Shown: in pieces, positions 1-9,450 of the stretch | How the letters are laid out: each line of letters begins with the position of its first letter | Numbering within the stretch: the first letter of the stretch is position 1 | NCBI GenBank assembly: GCA_029569475.1 | Contig: JAKQSZ010000039.1 | Location: forward strand, 1 to 64,000 | DNA: 64,000 bases | Direction: 5' to 3' | Origin: Candidatus Eiseniibacteriota bacterium | GTDB taxonomy: Bacteria > Eisenbacteria > RBG-16-71-46 > CAIMUX01 | Translations under genes and position numbers: made by a program | The notes under the pieces: generated by a model | What the model was told of the DNA's origin: nothing | Databases searched by the model: none | Seen by the model: the letters and a program-made list of their open reading frames with translations, nothing else

Positions 1-272
1 TCCAGGAACAGGTCGTGGCGATGGAGCCAGTAGGTGGCGGAGAAGGTGCGGGCGGTGAAGGTCCTGCGGCAGTGGAGGCAGCGGTAGCGTCGGAGCGGCT
101 GGGGAGAGGCTGGCGCGTGATAGAAGCCCCAATGGCGGTAGTTCCAGAGGGGCGAGGGTTCGTAGAAGGGGCAGTGGCGGTTGGGGCAGTGGGGAAAGCG
201 TGCGGTCGGGCCGAGGGGGAGCGACCGCGCCGGGTGGGTCCGCTTGCCACGAGCACCGCGGGGTGACGGCAC
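1..272 (-). CDS. Zinc-ribbon transposase-like protein, N-terminal part (runs off left edge)
   Basis: Read on the minus strand, codons from about 272 down to 1 stay open and encode a zinc-ribbon: a CPNRHC pair of cysteines is followed by WNYRHWGFY and, about 30 residues later, YRCLHCRRTFTARTFS. The C-x4-C and C-x2-C pairs plus the RRTF segment resemble the N-terminal zinc ribbon of InsA/IS1-type and related transposases. The region upstream of the first cysteine is low-complexity, and the start is uncertain; a GTG at 270-272 is only one option, because the frame remains open further upstream. The C-terminal catalytic part would lie outside the window. It could be an intact insertion-sequence gene or a remnant; inverted-repeat ends were not found here. 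The family is reasonably clear from the motif, the gene limits are not. Confidence 0.5.
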   Translation of the reverse strand, partial: MPSPRGARGKRTHPARSLPLGPTARFPHCPNRHCPFYEPSPLWNYRHWGFYHAPASPQPLRRYRCLHCRRTFTARTFSATYWLHRHDLFL

Positions 273-901
273 CGAGGGGGCGTCCTCCGCGCTTGTGGCG
301 GGCGCATCAGTGGCGGGGTCCGTTCCACCCGGCCGCTGACGATGTTGACGACGTGACGACACCAGGAGTGGCAGGAGCGAGAAACGGGCCCAAACGGTCA
401 CGGCATGCCCGAAAATCCGCTGGCGCCGTCAACTGGCCGCCTCCGCCTTCGGCTACGTCCGTCTCGCAACACTATCGCTTCCACAACCTACGCCTTAGCT
501 TGGTCCGAACGGCCGGCCGGAGCCGTGTCGCCGACCACAATCGCAGTCTGCAGGTGTTTCTACCCGTGGTGAGCGGAGTGGTCGCGCAACAACAGGCTGC
601 CGTCTGGGACCGCGTCGGCTGTCGCAGCGACGCGGGGCGCCGGGCGGAGTTCCTGTTCGCTTGGGCATGGACCTTGAACGTCAACGGTGGTCCGGCGACG
701 GAGCATCCCAGCGGATAGCGTCCCAGGTCCCGGCGGACCGCTTCGGCGATGGGGGAGTTGACGAACCTGCCGCCGTTGGGGGAGACAGGCACGACCTGGC
801 AGCGGCTGGGACGAAAAGAGCCGGCTGCGCGGCGCGGCACGGCCGATGCGCGTGAGGCAGGAGCGGACCGGCAGCCGGGAGTCCGGGAAGGTGGAGGCAG
901 C
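273..901. other. Stretch without a recognisable gene
   Basis: Open frames exist on both strands but none gives a recognisable protein, a good ribosome binding site or consistent codon use. The segment separates the transposase-like edge gene from the Hsp20/Lon pair and may be decayed mobile-element DNA. No tRNA, CIRCE-type palindrome or clear terminator was seen. Confidence 0.4.
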
Positions 902-1264
902 GTGAGCGAACGGGTCATCTATGAGTTCTTCCTTTTGCGCGACGGGCAGGATCGCGATCTCTGGAGCCCAGCGGCCGACAGCTACCAGACATCGCGCGGC
1001 TGGCTGCTGAAGCTGGATCTGGCGGGAGTCAGGCCCGATGACGTGAAAGTCCTCGTACGCGGTTGTCAAGTGACCGTCGAGGGCGTGCGCCGCGACGTCC
1101 TCTTGGAGGACGTGTCGGCCCCGTATTCGATGGAGATCTCCTACAACCGCTTCCGGCGCACCATCGATCTTCCCTGCGACCTCGAGGACCCCGAGATCGA
1201 ATTGACGGTCCGGGACGGCTTTCTCTTCGTCCACCTGTCGGAGCGCGGCCACGAAAGGAGCTAG
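902..1264 (+). CDS. Hsp20/alpha-crystallin family small heat-shock protein
   Basis: A 120-residue protein with an alpha-crystallin domain over most of its length. Small heat-shock proteins bind unfolding proteins without ATP and hand them to other chaperones or proteases in the cytoplasm. Visible support: the beta-strand pattern WLLKLDLAGVRPDDVKVLVRG, the FRRTIDLPCDLE segment, and the terminal RDGFLFVHLSER, which corresponds to the family's A-x-n-G-v-L motif. GTG at 902 is chosen because GGAGG lies at 892-896 with normal spacing; the frame is open further upstream but that part looks non-coding. The stop is 4 bp before the lon start, so the two are almost surely co-transcribed, joining a holdase with a protease. 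The C-terminal I-x-I tail used for oligomer assembly is not obvious. Confidence 0.85.
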   Translation: MSERVIYEFFLLRDGQDRDLWSPAADSYQTSRGWLLKLDLAGVRPDDVKVLVRGCQVTVEGVRRDVLLEDVSAPYSMEISYNRFRRTIDLPCDLEDPEIELTVRDGFLFVHLSERGHERS

Positions 1265-1268
1265 AGAC

Positions 1269-3696
1269 GTGGAGAGCGAACGCGAACTGATCCTTCCGGT
1301 ATTGCCCGCGCGGCAAGTGGTGGTCTATCCGGGCATTCTCACGCCGCTGGCCGTCGGACGAGCCCTCTCGATCGCGGCCGTCGAGGCGGCGCTGGCCTCG
1401 GAGGACAAGGAAATCCTGCTGGTGGCGCAGCGGGACCCCGAGCTGGAGAACGCCGCACCTGACGAGTCTCTACCAGATCGGAACGCGGGCCGTGATCAAG
1501 AAGATGTCCCGCCAGCAGGAGAACGGGATCCGTCTCCTCGTCCTGGGCATGCAACGGGCCTGCATCACCGAGGTGCTGGAGCGCGAACCCTACCTGCGTG
1601 TGCGCTACGAACCGCTGCCGGTCGACGAGACCCGGACGATCAAGGCCGAGGCGTTGCAGCGCTCGATCGTGGAGCTGGCCTTGCGGGCCATGACGCTGGC
1701 CGACACGAAGTCCTCCGAGGTTCAGCAGCTCCTGGCCACGACCGAAAACCCGCTGCGGCTGGTCTATCTCCTGGCTTCCATCCTGCCGCTGGACACGGCT
1801 CGGGAACAGGCGCTGCTCGAGGCCGGCAACCTGGAAGAGGCCCTCCGCCTCATGCACGAGTATCTCCGTCACGAGATCGAGATCCTGGAGGTGCGCAGCA
1901 AGATCGCCAGCGAGGCGCAGACGGAGATGACGCGGCAGCAGAAGGAGTACATCCTTCGCCAGCAGCTTCGCGCCATCCAGAGCGAATTGGGAGAGGCCGA
2001 AAGCGGCGAGGCTGAGATCGATCAGCTTCGGGAACGCCTGGAACAGCTCGACGCCCCCGAAGAGATCAAGCGCGAGGCCAACCGGGAGCTGTCCCGGCTG
2101 TCCAAGATACCGGCCGCTTCTCCCGAGCATCAGGTGCTTCGGACCTACCTGGACTATGTCGTGGAGCTTCCCTGGAATCGCGGCACCGAAGACCGACTCG
2201 ACATCCCCCGGGCGCGCGCCATCCTGGACGAGGACCACTTCGATCTGCGCGAGATCAAGGACCGGATCCTCGAGCACCTCGGCGTCCTCAAGTTGAATCC
2301 CCAGGCCAAGGCTCCCATTCTTTGCTTCGTGGGGCCCCCCGGCGTGGGCAAGACCTCGCTCGGGCAATCGATTGCTCGCGCCCTCGGGCGCAAGTTCGAG
2401 CGGATGAGCCTGGGGGGGCTGCACGACGAGGCCGAGCTGCGTGGACACCGGCGCACCTACATCGGCGCCCTGCCGGGCCGCCTGATCCAGGTGATTCGCC
2501 GGGCCGGCTCGAACAACCCGGTCCTGATGCTGGACGAGCTGGACAAGCTCGGGCGCGACTTTCGCGGCGATCCCGCGGCGGCGCTCCTCGAGGTGCTCGA
2601 CCCGGAGCAGAATTGCGCCTTTCGCGACAACTACCTGGATTTGCCGTTCGACCTCTCGCGCGTCTTCTTCATCACGACGGCCAACACGCTGGACACCATC
2701 CCGGCGCCCCTGCTCGACCGGATGGAGACCTTGCGCCTCTCGGGCTACAGCCTGGAGGAGAAGACGCAGATCGCCCGGCGTTACCTGCTCCCGCGCCAGT
2801 TCTCGCAGGCCGGCGTCACCGAGGAGATGCTGACGTTGCCGGACGACGCCATCCGAGCCATCGTCGCGCGCTACACCCGCGAGGCCGGTTTGCGGCAACT
2901 CGAGCGGCAGATCGGCCGCCTGGCCCGCAAGGTGGCGCTCCGTTTCGCCGAGTCCGCCAATGGACATCCGATCATGGTGGGGGTGGATGACCTGATCGAG
3001 CATCTCGGCCCCGAGCCCTTCGGCGTGGAGGAACTACGGCGCGAGATGCCGCCGGGGGTGGCGGCCGGCCTGGCCTGGACCGAAGCGGGGGGCGATGTGC
3101 TCTACATCGAGGCCACCTTGCTTCCCGGGGGACGCGACTTGACCCTGACCGGTCAGCTCGGCGACGTCATGCGTGAGTCGGCCCGCGCGGCGCAGTCTTA
3201 CGTCTGGTCGCATGCCCACGAGCTGCAGATCGATCCGGCGCAGTTCCGCGAGCAGGGGCTGCACGTCCATGTCCCCGCCGGAGCCGTCCCGAAAGATGGC
3301 CCCTCGGCCGGCATTGCCATGGCGACCGCCATGGCCTCGCTCTACTGCGGACGGGCGGTGCGGGGCGATACGGCGATGACGGGGGAAATCACCCTGACCG
3401 GCCTGGTGCTGCCGATCGGCGGCGTGAAGATCAAGGTCCTGGCGGCGCGCCGCGCCGGCATCCGCCGCGTCATCCTGCCCCGTGGGAATGAGAAGGACCT
3501 ACGGGACGTGCCGCCCGACGTTTGCGCGGACATGGAGTTCATCTTCGCCGAGAGAATCCAGGAAGTGCTGCGAGCCGCCTTGACCGAGCCGGGGGAAGAG
3601 GCGCCGCCCGCGCTGCATCCGGCCAGGGCGCGGGCTTCGTTGGATGTGCGGGAAGAGGTTGCGGGGAGGCACTCTCCCCGCAACGTCACGTCATAG
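1269..3696 (+). CDS. lon: Lon protease (ATP-dependent, S16) interrupted by a +1 frameshift
   Basis: Lon is a cytoplasmic AAA+ serine protease that degrades damaged and regulatory proteins. GTG at 1269 follows AGGAG at 1256-1260. The first 66 codons encode the start of the LAN domain (LILPVLPARQVVVYPG). Near 1467 the frame shifts: GAG, one extra T, then CTC TAC CAG continues the family sequence (LYQIGTRAVIKKM) in the next frame to the stop at 3696. Corrected, the protein is about 809 residues, the normal size for Lon. It contains Walker A GPPGVGKTS at about residue 354, the proteolytic Ser in PKDGPSAGIAM at about 679 and the Lys in LPIGGVKIK at about 720. The active sites are intact, so the shift is either a recent mutation or a sequencing/assembly error; the site is TCTCT, not a homopolymer. 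An internal start (ATG at 1492 frame) would lack most of the substrate-binding domain. Confidence 0.9.
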
Positions 3697-4326
3697 CGGC
3701 GGTTCGATGATGTCCACGGTGACCTGCCCCACCGCGTTCAAGCGGACCAGGACCTCGTAGACGAAGTTCGTCCGCTGGTCGGTCGGGGTGGATGTGCCCT
3801 GGCTTCGGAACGTGATCCCCATGCCGGGAGTCACCTGGCCGTCGATCAGGTCCTGGAGCGCCTCGTTGAGGAGCGCGACCCCGGGGGCTTCCAGGGGCAC
3901 GGCCACCCAGTTCTCGTATGGCGCGCTGTTGACGAGCACGCCCTGCTGATCGAGCAACTGGCCGGCCGGGCCTGTGCCGGCCGGGTACTGCAGGCTGACC
4001 TCTCCGGTTATCGCGCGATCCTCGGCCGGGTCCTTCTGGATCACCCGGACGAAGGCCGACTGCACCGTCAAGGACTTGATGTTGTCGAGGCCGTTGTCGT
4101 CCAGGATCTCTTCGATGTCGATCTCGTCGGTCAGGAACAGCGTGGTGGACTCGTCGTAGGTGTTGTCCTCTCCCACGGCGGGAATGGTCGCCGTGAGGTC
4201 GACCCCGACGACGATGTCGATGGTTCTCTCTTCCGTGCAGCTCTCGCCCGTCATGCCGAGCAGGACGAACCCGAGCGCCAGGAGCTGGAACTTGCGGAAA
4301 CCGCTCAAGCGGCGATGGCTCTTCAT
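3691..4326 (-). CDS. Secreted protein of unknown function
   Basis: A 211-residue protein with an N-terminal basic stretch (KSHRRLSGFRKF) and a hydrophobic segment (LLALGFVLLG) ending near a cysteine (TGESC), so it is probably exported; the lipobox is not canonical. The rest has no motif recognised here: acidic, beta-rich sequence with repeated hydrophobic strands (VSLQYPAG, FVYEVLVRLN). The ATG at 4326 is preferred; a TTG at 4332 would overlap the stop of the preceding gene (4329-4331). Close packing with that gene implies one operon and perhaps translational coupling. Its 3' end overlaps the convergent lon stop by a few bases, leaving no room for a separate terminator. Confidence 0.6.
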   Translation of the reverse strand: MKSHRRLSGFRKFQLLALGFVLLGMTGESCTEERTIDIVVGVDLTATIPAVGEDNTYDESTTLFLTDEIDIEEILDDNGLDNIKSLTVQSAFVRVIQKDPAEDRAITGEVSLQYPAGTGPAGQLLDQQGVLVNSAPYENWVAVPLEAPGVALLNEALQDLIDGQVTPGMGITFRSQGTSTPTDQRTNFVYEVLVRLNAVGQVTVDIIEPPL

Positions 4327-4328
4327 GT

Positions 4329-5219
4329 TCAATTCCCCAAGCTGAGACCGACGAGGTAGCTCGTCTGGTCGGAGACGTTGATTTCGCCGTTCAGGTGAAC
4401 GTAGACAAAGTTGAGCCCCAGGCCCGCGGTCAGGCGGGGGTGGGTATCCGGATCGAAGTCCACGTCGAGTTCGGTCGGCGGGTTCGTAGCGTCGGATTCG
4501 TAACTGACCGACATGTCATGCCGGTCGAACGAGATGCCGAGGTAGGGTTCAACGACCGAGAAGGCGCGGCTCGCCTGCAGTCCGAAGGTCAGGGCCGAGG
4601 CGTCGATGAGGTCGTCTCCGACAGTGAAGCTCTGGTAGAGGAAGTTGGCCGCGATGTCCACCGGCAGTGGATTGACGAAGTACCGCGAGACGTTGTGGCG
4701 CAGTCCGACACCCCACAGGTCGATCTGGCCGATTTCGTTGTCCTCGGTGTCGACCGACGCATAGCGGATCACGGCCTGGGTGCCGTAGACCGAACCGATC
4801 GTGAGCTGGGGAACCGGCACTACCAGAGAACCGAGGTCGAATCCGCCCGGGAAGTAGGCGGCGGTGCCATTGTCTCCGGCGACGAGCACCGCCTCCTCGG
4901 AGCCGATGACGGTCGGAGCCTCGACCGAAGAGGCGGGAAAGAACCCATCCTCGGTCTGCGCCCGGAAGACTTTGTCGTCATCGCCGAAACGAATGCCGAC
5001 CGCCTTGACCTCCAGGGCGAGGTTGAACCCCAAGACCGGAATCGCGGCTGACCGGAACAATCCGGCGTTCAATCCCGTGCCCAGGGCCTGGTTGAGCGGG
5101 TCGAGGTAACCCTTGGCGTTCTCGCCCGTGTACGTGCTCAGGTTGGCTTCGAGCTGGGCCGAGGCGATTCCGGGCAGTAGCAGTACCGCCGCCGCCAGCC
5201 AGCCCCACTTTCTCTTCAT
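4329..5219 (-). CDS. Predicted outer-membrane/secreted beta-barrel-like protein (DUF6588-like)
   Basis: A 296-residue protein with a clear signal peptide (MKRKWGWLAAAVLLLPGIASAQ, cleavage after ASA). The mature part alternates polar and hydrophobic residues as in outer-membrane strands (VVEPYLGISFDRHDMSVSYE, LTAGLGLNFVYVHLNGEINV) and ends in a short hydrophobic strand (YLVGLSLGN). The layout (LDPLNQALGTGLNAGLFRSAAIPVLGFNL near the N-terminus) resembles proteins of the DUF6588 type from FCB bacteria; this assignment is from memory and tentative. ATG at 5217-5219 follows GGAGGA; the longer frame upstream lacks a signal peptide. It is the first gene of a two-gene unit with the secreted protein downstream. 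Function unknown. Confidence 0.6.
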   Translation of the reverse strand: MKRKWGWLAAAVLLLPGIASAQLEANLSTYTGENAKGYLDPLNQALGTGLNAGLFRSAAIPVLGFNLALEVKAVGIRFGDDDKVFRAQTEDGFFPASSVEAPTVIGSEEAVLVAGDNGTAAYFPGGFDLGSLVVPVPQLTIGSVYGTQAVIRYASVDTEDNEIGQIDLWGVGLRHNVSRYFVNPLPVDIAANFLYQSFTVGDDLIDASALTFGLQASRAFSVVEPYLGISFDRHDMSVSYESDATNPPTELDVDFDPDTHPRLTAGLGLNFVYVHLNGEINVSDQTSYLVGLSLGN

Positions 5220-5412
5220 GATCGGATTCCTCCATGGCTGCGATGGGCGGTGGACTTCCTCACCGCCGGTAAATGACCAGGTATGGTACAACATGAAGCA
5301 ATGCACCCGCCACCTGGATGCACCGGAACGCAGGCGACATTCCCGGCTTGCCCGATCCTGGGGCACCAGGGCCTTGGCTCCGCTACGCCCTGGCCCCGGA
5401 CGGCCTCCCACC

Positions 5413-6384
5413 TCAAGCCCTCCGGATTCCCTCATCGGCACTTCGGGTCTCGATCAGGAGTCCGTCTTCCACCAGGCCGCCGACGATCTCCGGGGCCTCA
5501 TCGGCCGCGGCTCCCAACCGCTCGGCTTCGGCCACCAGGCTCTCCATCGGCCGGGGCGTGGCCGCGAAGGAGAGCAGGGACCAGAACTCGGGTGTGACCT
5601 CAGAGATGCCGATTGGACACCGCCATGGCAGCCCGTCCGCAAACGCTCGCTCGAGCAGCAGGAACTCCCGTCCGCCCGGATCGATCCTGGCATCCGGCAA
5701 ATCCGCGGGAGGTGCCAGGACCAAACGGGCCAGCTCCGGTCCCTCCGCGTTCAGAAGCGCCCGCAGAGCATCATGCAGATCGGCGGTGCCTGCCGGCGCC
5801 TCGTGGAGGGCGAGGTCGTCCGACCGGACATAGAGGCCCCGGTGCCCGGCGTCCGTTCCGGCGGATGTCCCACCGGTGATCCAGTCCTTCCTTCGCTCCT
5901 CTGACCTGTCCTCATGCGGCTCGGCGTTCCCGGCGGCCCATTCATCGCCGCGGTAGGAGCGCCGGAGCCTGGCGATCGCGGCCTCGAGGAGAGCCAGGGG
6001 AGCGATCCGGGGATCCCCGATCGATTCCCCGGAGGCCAGCTCCACCAGGTAGTCTCCAAAAGCCATCGCCGCCGAGCCGCGCCGCGTGATCACCTTGTGG
6101 AAGCCTGGGCTGGCAAAGAACGCGCGCAGCGGTTCAGCCCCGGCGGCGGCCACCACCAGCGCGGCCGCGGCGGGGAACTCCTGCAAAAGCACGGTCAGTG
6201 TGCGCAGAGGCCGTTCCGGATCGGTGCGCCAGGCGCGCGGGTCGGGACGGCCAAGCCAGGATCGCTCCTCTTCCGTCAGGTCTTCGCCGGCCAGCGCGTC
6301 GCGGGGCTGCTCGACGACCCGGGTCGCATAGGCCGGATCAAAGAGCATGCGGACCATGATTCTCTGCAGCGTGAGGCGGCTCAT
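5413..6384 (-). CDS. MNIO-partner-like protein (MbnC/DUF2063-like N-terminal region)
   Basis: A 323-residue protein encoded immediately behind a DUF692 enzyme, sharing a 4-bp ATGA overlap with it (6381-6384), so the two are translationally coupled. The N-terminal 120 residues form a helical domain (LTLQRIMVRMLFDPAYA, LTEEERSWLGRPDPRAWRTDP, LTVLLQEFPAAAALVVAA) similar in layout to partner proteins that accompany MNIO enzymes (MbnC, HvfC/DUF2063 type), which recruit the precursor peptide. The C-terminal half (RLVLAPPADLPDARIDPGGREFLLLERAFADGLPW) is less recognisable and may be a second recognition domain. The partner role is inferred from context plus general similarity; direct family assignment was not possible by eye. 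Confidence 0.55.
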   Translation of the reverse strand: MSRLTLQRIMVRMLFDPAYATRVVEQPRDALAGEDLTEEERSWLGRPDPRAWRTDPERPLRTLTVLLQEFPAAAALVVAAAGAEPLRAFFASPGFHKVITRRGSAAMAFGDYLVELASGESIGDPRIAPLALLEAAIARLRRSYRGDEWAAGNAEPHEDRSEERRKDWITGGTSAGTDAGHRGLYVRSDDLALHEAPAGTADLHDALRALLNAEGPELARLVLAPPADLPDARIDPGGREFLLLERAFADGLPWRCPIGISEVTPEFWSLLSFAATPRPMESLVAEAERLGAAADEAPEIVGGLVEDGLLIETRSADEGIRRA

Positions 6385-7349
6385 CGAACACCGCCTTGCG
6401 GGCCGTCGGATGGCCTATCCTCTTGCCCGCCGCCGGATCGAACACCTTCAGGCCCGCCACCGGATGGAAGGGGGAAGACCCGGGGGTGGTCGCGCAGGAT
6501 GCTCTCGATCCGGGCGAATCCCGGGAGGTTGCCCTCCAGGGGATTGCGCTCACACTCGAAGACGACGGCCTTGAGGTTGGGACACCGCGGGACCAGGTGT
6601 TCGAAGATGGTCCAGGTCTCGTCCAGCACGGTGGGCTTGTGATCGTCGTCCACGTAGGAGAGCCCCTCGAAGTTCCGGCGCGTTCCCCCGGCGACGTGCA
6701 TCTCGATGATGCGATCCAGGGGAAAGCCGTCCAGGGCGGTCAGCGGCGGATGGCCGTGGTTCTCCTGGTAGATGGCGAGGTGGGCGCAGTCCAGCAGCAT
6801 CCCGGTGTCAGCATAGGCGCAGGTCCGCGCGTAGAAGTCCAGCAGGTGCAGATCGCCGAGATAGACAAGGCCGGGCGGGTTCTCCGGCAGCGCCTCCAAG
6901 CCTGTCGCCTCGCGCAGCCGCGCCAGCCCCTCGGCCGTCGCCCGCGCCGAATCGTCCGAGAGGATCGGCGGAAGCAGGAGCATCTGGCCCGGCTCCCGGC
7001 CTCCGTAGTGCCAGAGGCCGGCATCGCCGCAGAGCCAGGCGGGCCGTGTCCGCGCCACCAGGGCGGCCAGGTCGCGCATCCAGCGTGGCTCGAAGTCCTC
7101 CGGATCATCCAGGTTGATGTCCAGGAAGTGATAGGTCACCGGCAGTCCCGACGCCAGCCACGCCTCGGAGTCGCGGTCGAGGCCGGAGAGGATCTCCACC
7201 CCGAGCTCGAGGAAGCAGGCATACCGCGGATACTCCCGACGCAGACGGGCCACGTCCAGACCTGTCGGCGACGCGCCAGCCCCGTACTCCGTCGAGACCC
7301 CGATCCCCAGGGCGGGGAGATCCCGGCAGCGATCTGTGAAGTCTGTCAT
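6381..7349 (-). CDS. DUF692 / MNIO family multinuclear non-haem iron enzyme
   Basis: A 322-residue TIM-barrel protein of the DUF692 (MNIO) family, whose studied members (MbnB, TglH) use two or three iron ions to modify cysteine or other residues of ribosomally made peptides. Metal-ligand-type residues are visible in order: YHFLDINLD, LCGDAGLWHYGG, LPENPPG, LLDCAHLAIYQENHGH, EMHVAGG, DDDHKPTVLDETW and VVFECERN. ATG at 7347-7349 is used because it follows GAGG with good spacing and starts directly before the first strand (LGIGVSTEYG). The last 30 residues are a Gly/Pro-rich degenerate repeat (about 25-bp units, 6400-6475) not part of the fold. The overlapping downstream gene is the probable partner protein. 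No obvious precursor peptide lies beside it, so the substrate is unknown. Confidence 0.8.
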   Translation of the reverse strand: MTDFTDRCRDLPALGIGVSTEYGAGASPTGLDVARLRREYPRYACFLELGVEILSGLDRDSEAWLASGLPVTYHFLDINLDDPEDFEPRWMRDLAALVARTRPAWLCGDAGLWHYGGREPGQMLLLPPILSDDSARATAEGLARLREATGLEALPENPPGLVYLGDLHLLDFYARTCAYADTGMLLDCAHLAIYQENHGHPPLTALDGFPLDRIIEMHVAGGTRRNFEGLSYVDDDHKPTVLDETWTIFEHLVPRCPNLKAVVFECERNPLEGNLPGFARIESILRDHPRVFPLPSGGGPEGVRSGGGQEDRPSDGPQGGVR

Positions 7350-7383
7350 TCCGTGGAACCTCGCGTTGCGTGCGGCCCTGCGC

Positions 7384-9450
7384 CTACCAGATCCGGACGC
7401 GGCTCTCCTCGTCCCGGTACATCGGGTCGCCCGGCTTGATGCCGAAGGCGGCATGGAAGGCGGGCAGGTTGGCCAGCGGACCGTTGACCCGCAGCGCGGT
7501 CGGGGCGTGGACATCCGACATGATGATCATGTCCTCGAACTCGGGACGATAGTGGCCCATCCAGCTCAGGGCGTATCCGAGGAAAAATCGCTGGTCGGGT
7601 GTCAGGCCGTTGATCAGGACCCCGCTCCGCCACTGTTCGGTGCGCTGGAAGGCCTCGTATCCGATGGCCAGCCCGCCCAGATCGGCGATGTTCTCGCCCA
7701 GCGTCGCCTGACCCCGCACCTGCCGGCCGCCCACCTTGTAACCATCGAACTGCCGGACCAACCCGGCCGCCCGGGCGGCGAACCGGACGGAGTCCTCGGG
7801 GGTCCACCAGGGCCTGAGGTTGCCGCGCTCGTCATACAGCCGGCCCTCGTCATCGAAGCCGTGCGTGATCTCGTGACCGATGGTGGCCGCGCCGGCGCCC
7901 GCGTAGAGAATGGCATCGTCCATCAACGAGTCGGGCAGCCCCGGAATGAGGAAGACCGCGGCCGGCAGGACAATCTCGACATTCAAGGAGGAGTAGTACG
8001 CGTTGTAGGTCTGCGGCGTCATATCCCACTCGGTATGGTCGACCGGGCGCCCGAGCTTGGAAGCTTCGTGGTGGAACCACCACTGGTGGACGCGGATTTC
8101 GTTGTCCAGCCAGGAGGCGTGGTCGATCTCCAGGGCGGAGTAGTCGCGCCAGCGGTCGGGGTAACCGACCTTCCTCTGCACCTTGGCCAGCTTGGCGAGG
8201 GCGCGCTGCCGCGTTGGTTCGCTCATCCAGTCCAGGTTCCGGATGCGGCCGGCGTAGGCTTGCACGATGTCGTCGACCAGCTTCTCGTAACGTGCTTTGG
8301 TGGCCGGGGAGCAGTGGCGTTCCACCCAGAGCTGCCCCAGCAACTCGCCGATGGCGTTCTCCTCGGCCTCGAGCGCCCGCTTCCAGCGTGGTCGCTGCGC
8401 TTGGCGTCCATCGAGCACCGTGGCGTAGAAGCGGAAGTCCTCGGCGTCCATCTCCGGGTGCAGGTTCGCGGCGAAGGTGCTGGCGAGCCACCAGGTCAGG
8501 TACTCCTTCCAGTGCGCCAGCGGAACCGACTCCACCAGGGCGTTGACCCGGACCAGGAACTCGGGCTGGCCGACCACCACGGAGTCCACCGCGGGGATTC
8601 CCATGGCGGCGAAGTCCCTCGTCCAATCAATCGCCGGGGTGAGCGCGGCCAGTTGACCGGCCGTGAGCTTGTTGTAGTTGGCGTAAGGATCGCGCAGCTC
8701 TTCCAGCGTCCGCGAAGCTTCCGCCAGCGAGGTCTCGATGGCCACGATGCGGGCAGCCGCGGCTTCAGCCTCGGCCGGCGCATACCCGGTGAACCGGAGC
8801 ATGGCGGCGATGTGGCGCGGGTACTCGGCTCGGATCCGCGCCGTCGTGGAGTCCTCCAGGAAGTAATAGTCGCGCTCCGGCAACCCGATCCCGCCCTGGT
8901 AGAAGCTGACGATGTAGGCCTCGCTGTTCTTGTCGTCCTGCCCGATGTAGATCCCGTACAGGGCGCGCACGCCGCAGGTGTGGAGGCGTGCCACCGTCGA
9001 CATCAAGTTCCCGGTGGTGCTGATGGCCGCGACCTCGGCCAGGAGCGGACCGAGCGGCTCAATGCCGCGGGCCGCGGCACCGGCGCTGTCCAGGGCAGCA
9101 AGCCAGTAGTCTCCCACCTTCTGCTGAATGCTTCCCTTCGGGGCTCCTGCCCGAGCCGCTTCCTCACAGATCTCCCGAAGCTGGTGGCGGATCTCCTCAT
9201 CGACGACCTGGCCGACTCCCCAGCCGCGTTCGGTCGCGGGTATGGGGTTGTTCTTGAGCCAGGTGCCGTTGGCGTGCCGGAAGAAGTCTTCTCCCGGCGA
9301 AACGGCCGGGTCGACGTTTCGGATCAGCGGATCGATCTCGGCAGGCGGCGCGGTGACGCCGACGGTCGCCGTGGGGGCAGTCGGGCAGAACGCCAGGGCC
9401 AGCGCCCCGAGTCCGGCCAGTGGAGTCGACAGAAGGGTGATGCGTCTCAT
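7384..9450 (-). CDS. M13 family metallopeptidase (neprilysin/PepO-like), exported
   Basis: A 688-residue zinc endopeptidase of family M13, which cleaves oligopeptides, here probably in the periplasm or outside the cell. An N-terminal signal sequence (LLSTPLAGLGALALAFCPTAPTA; the Cys makes a lipoprotein possible) is followed by DPAVSPGEDFFRHANGTW, typical of the family start, a long helical region, then the zinc motif HEITH in ATIGHEITHGFDDEGR and the third ligand in GENIADLGG about 60 residues later. The C-terminus VRIW corresponds to the family's conserved terminal W. ATG at 9448-9450 was picked because it begins the signal peptide; no good Shine-Dalgarno precedes it. It lies just upstream of the MNIO pair on the same strand but with its own reading context, and is divergent from the uup-like gene. 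Confidence 0.9.
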   Translation of the reverse strand: MRRITLLSTPLAGLGALALAFCPTAPTATVGVTAPPAEIDPLIRNVDPAVSPGEDFFRHANGTWLKNNPIPATERGWGVGQVVDEEIRHQLREICEEAARAGAPKGSIQQKVGDYWLAALDSAGAAARGIEPLGPLLAEVAAISTTGNLMSTVARLHTCGVRALYGIYIGQDDKNSEAYIVSFYQGGIGLPERDYYFLEDSTTARIRAEYPRHIAAMLRFTGYAPAEAEAAAARIVAIETSLAEASRTLEELRDPYANYNKLTAGQLAALTPAIDWTRDFAAMGIPAVDSVVVGQPEFLVRVNALVESVPLAHWKEYLTWWLASTFAANLHPEMDAEDFRFYATVLDGRQAQRPRWKRALEAEENAIGELLGQLWVERHCSPATKARYEKLVDDIVQAYAGRIRNLDWMSEPTRQRALAKLAKVQRKVGYPDRWRDYSALEIDHASWLDNEIRVHQWWFHHEASKLGRPVDHTEWDMTPQTYNAYYSSLNVEIVLPAAVFLIPGLPDSLMDDAILYAGAGAATIGHEITHGFDDEGRLYDERGNLRPWWTPEDSVRFAARAAGLVRQFDGYKVGGRQVRGQATLGENIADLGGLAIGYEAFQRTEQWRSGVLINGLTPDQRFFLGYALSWMGHYRPEFEDMIIMSDVHAPTALRVNGPLANLPAFHAAFGIKPGDPMYRDEESRVRIW

